From the NCBI RefSeq assembly GCF_010093535.1, contig NW_022985175.1:682001-746000 (forward strand): a stretch of DNA of 64,000 nt, read 5' to 3'. Shown piece by piece: positions 12,100 to 21,718 of this stretch (position 1 is the first letter of the stretch; every line of letters starts with the position of its first letter). The notes beneath the pieces were generated by a model. It saw only the letters and a list, made by a program, of their open reading frames with translations, was not told the origin of the DNA and ran no database searches. Source of the DNA: Lindgomyces ingoldianus (taxonomy: Eukaryota; Ascomycota; Dothideomycetes; Pleosporales; Lindgomycetaceae). The position numbers were made by a program, and so were the translations under genes.

Positions 12100-12392
12100 T
12101 TTGGCATGCTTTGTATTTGTATCTGTATCTGTACATTATTTCAAAGGCAATTTCAAAGAATAAAATAATACTAGTTCACCGCACTGCACTGTGGTTGATA
12201 TGGTTTCCATCACGCGTTATTTAGCATCTTTTCTTCTGCGTGAAGTGACTTTCATTGTTGTATCCAAGTTGCGAATCAACCACTTGTAGTGTGTATGAAG
12301 GGCGACAAATTCCTTTGGGAGTTCTCTAAGGCTTGCGCGAATTGTTTCCAGCCGTCTTACCAAACCCCTACTCGAGCTGTTGCTCAATATCG

Positions 12393-13003
12393 TTACCAGT
12401 CCTTCTTGTGCAACATGTAGTAACGCACTTTTACTGTGCCAGGTGACCAACCTGAGAAGCGTTTACAAATCTCCGTCCACTCCATATCCTGTTTATCCTT
12501 TAACGAGAGTTAAAGCACTTCGTCCGACTCTAGCCACGGCTTGTGCGTTCGTCGGCTGTATTCTTCTGTGCTTTCCTCTCCATTCTTGCCCTGTTCGTCC
12601 TAGTCGTCGTCTGAGCAGTCCGTTCCATGACCAGCAGCGCCACTGTGGGAACTGTTCATCCATTCCGCATTCAGACTTTTGTGATTGCATAAGCCTAGGG
12701 CACCATCGTCATACCGATACCCTAGCAGCACCCATGAATCCGGTTTGCCTTGTTCACCGAGGAACTTGTGACCCAGGGATATCGGATTGAGTGACCAATT
12801 CGAGTCGCGATAACGAGCAATTGCTCTTACAATCGAGGAGCCGTTTGGAACGGCGCAGAGCGTGAGATCGATTGTCTGACAAGACTTGTCGAGGCTGGCT
12901 TTGTACTTAATGTTGGTTCTACCGCCGGCCGTTGTGCCTGGAGAGGATGATCGTGAGGAGCAGGATTGAGGTCCTTTAGAGATGAAAAGGTAGTGGGTAT
13001 GGA
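12393..13003 (-). pseudogene. Myb/SANT-like DNA-binding protein, decayed
   Basis: One minus-strand frame stays coding-like for about 600 bp but holds two internal stops. The C-terminal part reads KPWLESDEVL-stop-LSLKD followed by MEWTEICKRFSGWSPGTVKV and RYYMLHKKDW. This is the tryptophan-spaced helix-turn-helix pattern of Myb-like domains found in fungal proteins. Upstream is a low-complexity linker (EESTEE, SDDD). The stops, TAG at 12600-12602 and TAA at 12510-12512, can each come from CAG/CAA by C-to-T change, which fits RIP. The frame ends at TAA 12393-12395. No start codon is clear; the 5' end runs into the HET fragment. Confidence 0.6.
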
Positions 13004-13112
13004 ATTATTAATACGTTTTCGTATTGAAAAACTATATACATTCTGCCGCCATTTTCGGCGGCATATGTCACCGTTTTCGTAGGGCATTGTCGTCGGTGGT
13101 GAGTCTGTATAG

Positions 13113-13350
13113 TGCAGCAAGTGTCCACCCAGAAGTATCGGAGATTGTCCTTGGCAGCTTGCTTCGCGCAAAATCGGATCTTAGCATAACCAGCTTTGCC
13201 CTTGCCTGTACTCTTCGCTATGTCTTTGAGGGTAACCTCCTCGTTATCCGCCCCCCAAGTATGCGAAAGAATGGCATATCGCGGAACATCGTCACCTATA
13301 AACTCGACGAGGCTGAATTTGTCGGTATCTTCAAGCTGCAAAAGACGCAT
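13113..13350 (-). pseudogene. HET domain, N-terminal half (fragment)
   Basis: The ORF starts MRLLQLEDTDKFSL, the usual beginning of this HET subfamily. It then shows YAILSHTWG, a GYAKIRFCAKQAAKD block and YFWVDTCC. Directly after the second Cys, at TGCA 13113-13116, homology stops, although the frame runs on without meaning to about 12976. The expected continuation (CIDKSN...) is present at 7548-7937 on the same strand. Start codon and 5' flank look normal, so the gene was probably intact before rearrangement. Confidence 0.85.
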
Positions 13351-13768
13351 GAGGAGAGCACGATCAGCTAGCTCTAACGAAATATATCAGTGGAATATAT
13401 AGAGACAAGGCGTGCACAGATCGGGAAGTCCGAGAGCCACAATTGTGCTAGCTAGCAAAGTAGATAAAAGGGTAGGGTAGGCAGCAGTGAGCGCCGAGCT
13501 TCAGCGATTTAACATCACGTGGACGAATCATCATGCTTGATAAGCTAACTCGGACAGGCATACCGAAAAAACGGCACTCTTTAATACGGTATCTAACGTT
13601 AGGTTGATCTCTTGTCCGAGGGGTATACCCTCTCTTAGCAGTGCAATCACGTGTACATTAGCCTTATTGGGCTAGCGTGCTGAGTGTAAGTCCGCTCCGC
13701 TACCCCGCCTTTTGTCAAAGGCGTCCAGCTATTGACTCATTTACGACGCTGCCTGTGGTATCATCAAG
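13351..13768. other. No gene seen
   Basis: Upstream flank of the HET half. It contains an AT-rich TATATAGAGAC stretch that could be its promoter, and no other coding signal. Confidence 0.4.
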
Positions 13769-14150
13769 ATGCTCTCGCGCTTCTCCCGTACTGTCTACCT
13801 TTCTTGTACTCTTCGAATAGCTCGAATTTCCCCACCAGCAACAGCCTTACTTTCCAAAGCAGATATTCGTCCGCTCTTTATCAATTCCATGGCCTCATCC
13901 GACTTGTAGAAGAGTCATCTCAACATCTCCAGACCTAATACCCAATAATATTAAGGATAAGTCACAACATGCGGCAGAGGCAACGCAGCTATCAGATAAT
14001 GACTACGGAGAACTGGTGGAACTGTATTTCGAGGCAGTAGTACAATATTCAGAGATAGCGCAAGAAGAGGGATCTACCATTGCAGTGGAATTTGCCGTAA
14101 GGTCCTATCTTCAATACTTGAGAAAGACATACCTTCTCATTCAAAATTAA
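13769..14150 (+). other. Possible small decayed gene with mitochondrial-type leader
   Basis: The ATG at 13769 opens 46 codons rich in Arg, Ser and Leu with no acidic residue before position 34 (MLSRFSRTVYLSCTLRIARI). This is typical of a mitochondrial targeting peptide, and an inner Met follows before TAG at 13907. From about 13920, another frame stays open to TAA at 14148-14150, with a coding-like sequence (ELVELYFEAVVQYSEIAQEE). No splice pair joins the two in phase. Either a frameshift broke the gene or the two frames are chance. No family recognised. Confidence 0.3.
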
Positions 14151-14253
14151 AAAATTGAATGCTACAATGTATTTTTACGATGCATTGCCGTCACCTATTT
14201 CGCTAGTGATACAAACACAATAGTTATTAAAACTTTTTATCTGTGTCGACCAT

Positions 14254-15776
14254 CTACTCAATATAAATCTTTTCATATCTACCGTTATAGAACCAATTTG
14301 AGTTCAGCGGTAAGTCTGGTCTGCCTAGCCCTGCCTTGATTGGTTCTGGTGGAAGTTCGTCGTGGTAGAATTCAAAGTAACCCGGCCGTTTATAGATGCT
14401 ACCGACCCATTTAGCCAAGAGTATGCCAAATGAAGCCTTCCCCTTTCCCGAGGTACCTGTGTTAATTTCTAAGCATCATACTTCTGGAGCCCTCTCTTCG
14501 TAACAATCCCAATGTGCCTTTAAGGGGAGGGGAATGACATCATGTATACCATGGTGCAATCCGATAAAATTGACAGACGCAAAAACCCATAGACCGTAAG
14601 CCGCGCAAACTCCACTTCACCGTACTTAAAATCTGGCGATCTCCAGCGAATTTGACACTCATCTTTGACCACATGAGGCGTATCCACACCCATCGGTAGT
14701 CGAGGATGGTCAAAGGTTGTTGCACCACCCATCTCCTAGCACGTAGTCCGGTCGCCGCCATCGCAGTTGCATACAAATATCGAAAGCCCAGAGACCCACA
14801 AGGTACTGTTCAGGTTCCAGCGGCAAAAAGGTTCCACTTCAGCATCGTGGTGGAGAGTTCCAATGTCAGGGTGGTCGATAATAATCCATATCGATATCGA
14901 TATCGATATCGACAAATCAGCCTCAATTATCGATCGATATCGATCGATATTTTTTGGTCACTCTTCAGCCCTCCTGCAAATATATCTGGCTGAGGAGGCT
15001 GTATTGAGTCGATATCGATGCTTTTAAAGTTGTATATATCAGAGTTGGTGATATTATATAAGCATCACGTGATAAGTAGGATTGCAGTATTGAGTACTAA
15101 CTGCTAAGAGCAACTCTGATATATGTTAGAAACAGCAGTTGGGGCAAGTTACAAAGCGTATTGACTGTATATATAGCGAATGTATTGACGTAGAAGAGTG
15201 GTTAAGCACAGATGGAGCACTCTCTCGCGTAATTGACCACGTGATTCATGCCTCAGGCATCAAAGTGCCGCATATTGAGACTAAAATCCAACACTAGACG
15301 TAGAGGAACAGAAGGGAACTCTGCTGCTAATATCAAGTAAGTCGGGATGCAGCTACAACATAGCGAGAAATTTGTATATTACATAAGCATGCCAAGAAAT
15401 ATCGATAATATCGATTATCGAGACCTCTGTATCGATATTTATCGATATCGACAAATTGGGTCGATATTATCGAAATATTATTATCGACCACGCTGTCCAA
15501 TGTATTCTCCAATGAACCCTCCGCTCTTAATGTGGCTGCTGGCAAACAGCCTTTGCCGGCGTTTGGTATATTAGAAGGACGTATACTGCACTTGGCTGTA
15601 TCGCTTTCTTTGTACCCATTGTTGCACTTGTTGCAACAGCATAACTCCGAGACACATTCGTGTTGGTAACGCAGGCATTGGCATCCTGGTCCGCAGCCGT
15701 CAACGCAATCGCATCCGGGGAACTGCCTTGAACAAGAGAGCCCACACTGGCAGCCCACTCGACAAGTGGTCCATTC
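14254..15776 (-). pseudogene. CXC-SET (EZH2-like) lysine methyltransferase pseudogene
   Basis: An exon begins at 15776 after a good 3' splice site (TCTTCAG). It encodes a cysteine-rich CXC segment (CQCGLSCSRQFPGCDC, then ECVSELC and CNKC) like the pre-SET CXC domain of EZH2/KMT6 proteins. The start of a SET domain follows (SNIPNAGKG, then FIGEYIG in the next frame). The SET part is cut at 15496-15503 by the hAT-type insert and resumes at 14866 (TLHHDAEVE). In-frame TAG (14736-14738) and TGA (14476-14478) can both come from C-to-T, and frameshifts occur near 15560 and 14590. The tail (LGRPDLPLNSNWFYNG) ends at 14254; I do not recognise it and it may be another gene. The family methylates histone lysines; this copy is dead. 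Confidence 0.65.
14867..15495. mobile_element. Non-autonomous hAT-type MITE, 629 bp
   Basis: The ends are near-perfect inverted repeats: CAGGGTGGTCGATAATAAT on the left, and CAGCGTGGTCGATAATAAT as complement on the right. An identical 8-bp target duplication, TCCAATGT, flanks it (14859-14866 and 15496-15503). An 8-bp duplication and CA(G)nG ends are the hallmarks of hAT transposons. Subterminal zones on both sides are packed with ATCGAT/TATCGATA motifs, probably binding sites for the transposase. There is no transposase ORF. A 14-bp inner inverted repeat (15034-15047 and 15111-15124) could form a hairpin. The insert lies in the SET part of the methyltransferase pseudogene. Confidence 0.9.
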
Positions 15777-16006
15777 CTGAAGATGACAGATATATAAGGA
15801 TGTCACAGTTACAGTTATAAAGAAGACGCAATGCAATATGTGGATAGTACTTATATTAGGCTATCCGGCGTAGGTGGTAGACTTTAGGCAAAGACTAAAG
15901 TAGAGCAGCAGAGATTGACCACGGTGCATGTAAGCATGTGGGCCTATCTATAAGGAGTAGAGAACCCCTTCTACTTCAGTCATGATGGCTGATACCATAA
16001 AAGACT

Positions 16007-16693
16007 TCAGAGTTGCTCAAGCGTAGGCACGATGTTGCAGAGCCAGGTCCGGTAGCTCTCGTCATCGAGGCCTTGGCTTTGGGGGTGGTTCTCGAGCGCG
16101 TCGTCGGTGCCATCCTCGTCCGGGGTCCAAGCAATGTAGCTGATGGCGGCGGTCTGTAGGTCGGGGTGGTCGCGACGAGTGCGGACACCGTTGAAGCAGC
16201 GATGTTGTGCAGGTATGAGGGCATGCTCTCGCGAAGGTCGGACGAAGTCAAAGTTTCTGATCGCTGGCCAATGCTGTTGCACGGAGGTGGTCCAGGGCAT
16301 CTCTGCCTTTGCATGGGTCACCGGCTGAGTGACAATTGCTGGAACTTGGTAGCCTACTTGCGACATCGCTACGTAGACGGGTGCGACGGTTGTAGTGGTG
16401 ATGGTGTAGATGCCAACCCACTTACATGGTTGCTGGTTACTAGCCTGGTTGGAGTTGTCTTTGCCCACGATGATGCGGAGGCTCGTGCGGACTTCCATGA
16501 AGCCAGAAGCAGTCGTGTTCCAGCAGTCGGCCATTAGCAGGACGCCGTTCGCCGGGTACGGGTCCACGTAATCAGGCGCGGCTAGCTCGGGCTAGTTCTC
16601 CCAGTCGTCGATAGACACAACCCAGGTAAGTTGATGGAGGGCAGTGCTGTGGGCCCAGCCGAGTGGCGGCAGAGCGGCAGACGATGAAGCCAT
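16007..16693 (-). pseudogene. Hypothetical protein, ORF broken by one TAG
   Basis: From Met at 16693 (MASSSAALPPLGWAHS) the frame is open for 33 codons to TAG at 16592-16594. It then continues in the same frame for 194 more codons to 16007. The TAG could come from CAG. The second part has a coding look (DCWNTTASGFMEVRTSLRII, CKWVGIYTI, WTPDEDG) but I recognise no domain. Alternatives are a real shorter gene starting at 16567 (MDPYPANG, 186 aa) or a chance ORF. Confidence 0.35.
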
Positions 16694-17372
16694 TGTAGGC
16701 GAGATCCTGTCACAAGCGTGGTGCGCAAAGGCTGGTATACAGTAGGTTACTGAAGTACGCGCGCACGCCGGTAACAACCGTAGGAGTCGACAGGGGCCGA
16801 ATAGTTGTGAGAGAAGTTGAATTTGAGGACTCCGCAAGCAGTATAGGACCGATCTGTGACAGAAGTTAGCCTGAGAACAGCCCGGAACTCAAGGAAAGCG
16901 ACTCGAACAGCAATAGACAGCTGTCGCAAAGTACGAAGTGAGTTTCGAGAGGAAGAAGAGTCGCAAATGGCCGGAGCGTTTGCGAAGGACAGAAAACAGG
17001 TGTTGCAGTCACCGGAAGCGAAAAGAAAGTATCGCAATACTTACTGAGGCTGTAGTAACTGTGGTAGCTACTGCTGAGGCCACACTGGGAGAGCTGCAGA
17101 AGGAGCAGAACCAGCTTCAGATAGAAGTGGCGGAGTCGTACGGTGACAGCAAATGGTGGGTACGCCCCACTTTCTGGTCACAATCTGAAGTCTGGAGCTG
17201 AGATCCCAATTTGGAAGTGACGATGGAAGACTGCGAACCGGCCGACCCACAGGGAGAGTCTCGGTGTTTGGCGGCAACAATCTCTGGAGGAAACACCAGA
17301 GGCCTCGCGGCCTAAGCACGCAATTGACACCTTCTCCTACCCAGCGGTAAACACCTTCTTACCCTGCGAACC
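16694..17372. other. No confident gene
   Basis: Short frames exist on both strands, some Arg/Lys-rich, none with a recognisable domain or supported start. Confidence 0.4.
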
Positions 17373-17932
17373 TTGGAACTGAGCCGCAGAACGCCTTCGA
17401 AAATGCTTCGCCTGAATGCTCCCTTTAACGCCGATACTCCCCGGTGGAATCTGCGAACGCTAAAACAATCCGGTGCGTCCAGCGAGCCCACTTGTCCGTC
17501 TACAGACGCCCCAGCCCATAAGCACCCGCGTCGCACAAAGGAGACATGGAAGGTGAGGGACGCAAGGGAGGTGGAGGATACATTGGCATCGGCTGACTCT
17601 CGCCAGAAGAGACGACCCGTCCATGGGACTCAAAGGAATCTTTCAACGACGAAGAGCTGCTTGGACACCACGAGGAAGACTGTCTGTGGGCAGATATTCT
17701 TCAAGACGTCCGACAGATCTCGAGTAACCCTCCTCGCCAAGCCATGCCTCCCGCCCAAAAAGCGCCTTCCGCAACATCCACTTCCCCAACCCGACCGTAC
17801 ACTCCTATCAACACACAACCATCGACAGAGAAGCAAAACCCTACACCTCAAATAAATGAAGTATCAACAACTCAGCCATTGCAAGCGCAGCCTCAACCTA
17901 CACAAGTGATTCCGTCTTCCGTTGGTCGGTGA
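17373..17932 (+). CDS. Hypothetical protein, possibly frameshifted
   Basis: The ORF from 17373 runs 160 codons and is Ser/Thr/Arg-rich. Near 17615 another frame becomes more protein-like: an acidic segment (SKESFNDEELLGHHEEDCLW) then a Pro/Gln/Thr-rich low-complexity tail (PTPQINEVSTTQPLQAQPQP) ending at 17932. A frameshift or unseen intron between the two would give about 190 aa. No family recognised; the low complexity makes chance coding possible. Confidence 0.3.
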
Positions 17933-18212
17933 GGACTCTGAGCGGTTGGCTGTAGGCGAATGCGGAGGAAGTGCCCGAGGCGAAGAGGTGAGGGGGAGCT
18001 GGGGGAGGTGAGCAGCATGGACGCCGAGGTACGGGCGATGTGCGAGCTTGCCCACCAAAGGTGGTGACGAAACGCCGAGAGTTAGACAAGGGAGAGAGGG
18101 CGTCAGAGGGCGAGGCGGAATAGAAGGAACTGATCGTCGCTAGGTCGTCATAGAACGAAGGGAAGAGATAGAGACTTCATTTCAACTTACCACCGCCTGT
18201 AGGAGAAAGAGG

Positions 18213-19270
18213 TTACGACGTTGAGGATGGGACGAAGTCAGCAACGGCGGCCAAGGATCTGGTTCTAGCCATCTGCATGTGATTTGCATTAATGCTCTCA
18301 ACAGTCTCCAGCGCTCGTGGGAGGTCGAGCTTCGACGAGAAGTCGTCCACCACCTAGAGGTGTTTAGCGTCCTGTAACCTGTTTTGCGGTGCACAATATA
18401 TAGCCATATAGAATACACACCTTTTCATCTAGTCCTTTTATACCAGCGATGCCCCGAGCCTCCTGAAAGGAATGAATCTTAAAAGCTCCCTTGAACGCAA
18501 TCGTCTTGAATTCCTCGTGAATATTGTCCAGAACTTCGTTGTTCACCTCTAACGTCTCGAGAAGCTTCTTGTTCGAGCCTTGCAGGGCCAAGCGGGCAAG
18601 GTTCGAAGCGATCTGGCCCCAGCCTGCATACGCGCTGCCTCGATGCGGCGTCCCGAGGAAGATGATGAGCTTTGTCTGATCGCGGACTATCTCTGATCGA
18701 CGAACGGCCTGTAGCAGAAAGTAAGCGGACTTGTCGTTGTACCACGGACCACTAGGCCATTACATCTTTAACGATGATGCCACCCAGACTGTGCACCACG
18801 AATGCGATTGGTTTCTGCAACGCTGTTAGAAACCTCTCAGCGAACAGGCTGGCATTCTACTCCATTCTGAATCTCCCCCTCGAGCCTGACTGACAGATCC
18901 TGGCCATGCTGGGAGATGCTGTTCTTGTTGTTCGCCTGGAAGAGGCCCCCAATAACATCTGCGTCGTATCTGTACGTCCACACCCGGACCTGAGGTACAT
19001 CCGACGCGAGGTACTCCTCTGGCCAGAAGACGTTGGACGGTGGCAGTGACGACGAGGAGGAGATGGTGGAGGAGGCTTGCGCTTGTTCTGTGCTCGTTGA
19101 TGGAGACCCAGCTGTTCGTCGCTTGAACAAGGACCTGAAGCCCTTGGGCTTTTCTGTCGCGCCGCCACTCCTCGAGGATGTCCTCGAAGCCGTGTATGAA
19201 CAATATACTACGGACGTCAACAGACGTCCTACGATGCATAGGAAGGCGGTCTTACTTTAGGCTACACTGG
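18213..19270 (-). pseudogene. SesB-like alpha/beta hydrolase (serine esterase), frameshifted
   Basis: Four exons on the minus strand: about 19230-18861, 18814-18764, 18708-18421 and 18353-18213, with clean GT-AG introns of 46-67 nt. They encode an alpha/beta hydrolase of the SesB/DUF676 type: FIHG (oxyanion loop), TYRYDADVIGG, nucleophile elbow HSLGGIIVKD, LGTPHRGSAYAGWG, KIHSFQEARGI, and a final NANHMQM with the expected catalytic His. In the first exon the frame must shift twice by one base between 19165 and 19215 (FIHG, then RGHPRG, then SGGATEKPKG), so it is probably inactive. In other fungi this domain often heads NLR-like receptors in self/non-self recognition; here no NB-ARC or repeats follow. 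Confidence 0.75.
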
Positions 19271-20144
19271 TCGTCGTTCCCATCCCCGCCAGACAGCCTC
19301 GTGAAGCCGTGGCGATGCACGTTCGCCATGCGCGCTGCAGGCTGGAAAGCGCGTCACCTTGTTTGGAAAATCAGAGCGCTGCGCGGGCTCTCGGGGACTG
19401 GATCTGTAATGTTCTGCAGTGCGCGTGCGTCGCGAAGTCGAGAAGGGAGGATCGCGAAGGCCATCAGCCTCATCCCCCAGCGGCTATGAGGGCAAATAGG
19501 CAAGCCGGACCCCGGCGCCCCGCCAGTCGTTCCGAGTGCTTAAGCGCTCAAAAGACCGTGACTGCGCCTCGCTTCATCGCTACTGTAGCACTAAGGCCAG
19601 TTAGTCCTCATTGTGGCTAGGTAGCAGGGGCACGGGGTAAAAAAGATCCGAAGAATACCGCCATGTCCGCTTTTGTCGCTGCGGCTTGCCGCATGTAACA
19701 ACCTCCGTGGCGGATTTGCCTCCAGCATCACGAACGTTGTAGAAGAACATGTAGAAATAGTATATGAAGCACCGCAAGCCCTGGGTGATTACTGTGCTCG
19801 TTTTACATAGCTGCAAATCGAGGTGACATTGGGATGTTGGGGTTGTTCTGTTGCGGCGTCAAGCGAAGTTGCGGCGTCAAGCGAAGTTGAGCGCGCATTA
19901 TGCGATATAACAGCTAGTTTTGCGTAATTTTCAGATCCAAGGTATTAAAGGGTTTTATCATCTACTATAAACTGCAATGACTGTAGTGCATTACGAATGA
20001 AGGTCTGCGTGCAGGCTTTGTGTTGCTTAAAAGCCAAAGTACCTCAAGCTTCTTCCGGCACACAGGGTTTTTCGGTACGCAGGGGGAGAGGTTACCTATG
20101 GTTTGTCCTGTCAGGGAGTGTGTCCGGCGACCCAGGGAGGGATG
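19271..20144. other. No confident gene; one 18-bp direct repeat
   Basis: An exact tandem duplication of an 18-bp unit (TTGCGGCGTCAAGCGAAG) occurs at 19851-19886. GC-rich frames at 19270-19620 have no recognisable domain. Confidence 0.4.
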
Positions 20145-20513
20145 TTAGTTTGTAAACCCATCCGCTTGGACCCCAGCTTTTATGAAAACATCTAGATTTG
20201 GTACCTTCCAACGGCCCAACTCGAAGAAATTGAGTGCGAAAACCCCTAAGATCAAGGCGTCGTGCTTCCCAAGCTGAGATCGGAATATATCAGGGTCGGT
20301 TACGAAGTCGCGTAGCAGAATACTAATGTTCATACGTGTTCTTCGTAAGTACTCCTTGAGTTGGTAGACTACTTTGCACACTTGGCACAGCTCCAAAAAG
20401 TCGGCCATGCCCAAGTATGAGGAGACCAGGTCAAAGATTGCATAGTACCCCGACAGACTAAGCAAGTCCACCAGTTTGGACTGCTGCGGAGGTTCGCTAT
20501 CCGAGGCCATCAT
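20145..20513 (-). CDS. F-box-like hypothetical protein, C-terminally truncated (121-122 aa)
   Basis: The ORF starts M(M)ASDSEPPQQSK and contains an F-box-like helix pair (FDLVSSYLGMADFLELCQVC, then KVVYQL). The conserved block DALILGVFALNFFE with DLLRDF/DP-type motifs follows, which I know from a large family of short fungal F-box-like proteins. Members normally continue well beyond the NLDVFI block, but this copy stops soon after (QADGFTN), so the 3' half is probably lost. Role unknown; F-box-like proteins may bind Skp1. Confidence 0.55.
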   Translation of the reverse strand: MMASDSEPPQQSKLVDLLSLSGYYAIFDLVSSYLGMADFLELCQVCKVVYQLKEYLRRTRMNISILLRDFVTDPDIFRSQLGKHDALILGVFALNFFELGRWKVPNLDVFIKAGVQADGFTN

Positions 20514-20717
20514 ATGTTCTTCAGTAGCGCGCTTCGTTTTGCAAATGAGTCAACGAGAAGGTTGATCGGCATCTGCCTGCTAGGTAGCGGGCACGAAATA
20601 ATCGCTTCATATTATCATGATTCTTGTTCCACGCCGTCTTCTAATCCAACCACCATTAGCCAGTCGATTCATCTTCCAACTCACAAATATGGAAAATTCG
20701 ATAAATTCGATAAGCGT

Positions 20718-21173
20718 CTAAACCTGATCCTGGGCCAGCAGGAGTTCAGCTTCAAAGGCCGCGACGATGTCAGGATCGATATCCTTCTTTTTCTCCCAGC
20801 TGTTTGCGCTGTCCGGATATCCCAGCCACTTCACGAGGTACTTGACTGCCCTCCCTATCCGCCGCTTTTCGATCAGTTTCTCGACCGTCCACCGGTTATC
20901 ATCCGGATCTACAGCAGGAGGCCAATCATATTCCGATTCCTCTTCAGCGCGCACCAGCACAGCATCTTGAAATAGGCGGCTCGAGACCAGTGCTCGATCA
21001 TCGCCGACGGTGGGCGGAGCGCGTAAGACGCTGTGATCTTGCCTTTCGGTCTCCACATCCACAGAGATCTTAGGCACTAGCTCTTGCCCTTGCTGCACGT
21101 CAGCAGCCAGAACATCGGCTTCTACACCTCTCACGCATGCAGAATTATCTATGCTCTTAGTCAGATACGACAA
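20718..21173 (-). CDS. Chromodomain protein (151 aa)
   Basis: Residues about 92-140 are a chromodomain: WTVEKLIEKRR, then VKYLVKWLGYPDSANSWE, with the aromatic cage positions (W/Y, W, W) present. The N-terminal 90 residues are acidic and unrecognised (EEESEYDWPP precedes the domain). Chromodomains bind methylated histone tails, mostly H3K9me. It could be a small HP1-like protein or the orphaned C-terminus of a chromovirus integrase. No RT or integrase sequence is seen beside it, but a Tc1/mariner relic follows 40 bp away on the other strand, so a repeat origin is likely. Confidence 0.65.
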   Translation of the reverse strand: MSYLTKSIDNSACVRGVEADVLAADVQQGQELVPKISVDVETERQDHSVLRAPPTVGDDRALVSSRLFQDAVLVRAEEESEYDWPPAVDPDDNRWTVEKLIEKRRIGRAVKYLVKWLGYPDSANSWEKKKDIDPDIVAAFEAELLLAQDQV

Positions 21174-21209
21174 ACATGGCCGTTAGTGTTCATCCGCACT
21201 TTGGATCAT

Positions 21210-21718
21210 CCCTGCACCAGAATATAGAGGAAGAGAAGGAGATGAACAAAATCCATGCCTAGGGAGCAGTTAGCTATAACTTCAAGTCGAACCTTACGTT
21301 TTACGACATTAAAAGCAATACCAATAGAAAGATGACCCAGCGCGATTATATTAATCAAATCCTTAAGCCTATTGTTCAACCCTGGTTGAAAGGTCCTCGT
21401 TTTATCCTTAAAGAAGACAGCGACAGTGGGCATAGGCCTGGCAAGTCAAATATAGTACGAACCTGGAAGAAAAAGCACAGATTGGAGTACTACTTCAACT
21501 GCCACTCCTCTCCTGATCTGGCCCCTATTGAAAACTGCTGGCAGCCTCCAAAACAGTACGTCAAAAAGTTTCCTCATTAGGATGAGGATGACACTAGAGA
21601 GCTTGCGCTTAAGGGCTGGGATAAGGTCTCTCAAGAGTTTATAAATAAGAGAGTTGACTCTATGCCTCAAAGGCTCAAAGATGTTATTGAAAACGATGGG
21701 CAATTAACTGGGTATTGA
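21210..21718 (+). pseudogene. Tc1/mariner-type DDE transposase, C-terminal relic
   Basis: The frame holds GAVSYNFKSNLTFYD, INQILKPIV, DSGHRPGKSNIVRTWK, the SSPDLAPIENCWQPPKQYV block that carries the last catalytic acidic residue region, and QEFINKRVDSMPQRLK, ending in VIENDGQLTGY. Two stops interrupt it, where relatives have Trp (HA-stop-GAV at about 21258 and FPH-stop-DED at 21578). TGG-to-TAG is G-to-A, i.e. C-to-T on the other strand, consistent with RIP. The N-terminal half, including the first catalytic Asp, is absent. Confidence 0.85.

Noticed and set aside
7936..13112. Terminal inverted repeats on the segment between HET halves
   Set aside because: Both ends contain CTATAC within the first 15 bases, but at different offsets and without further pairing.
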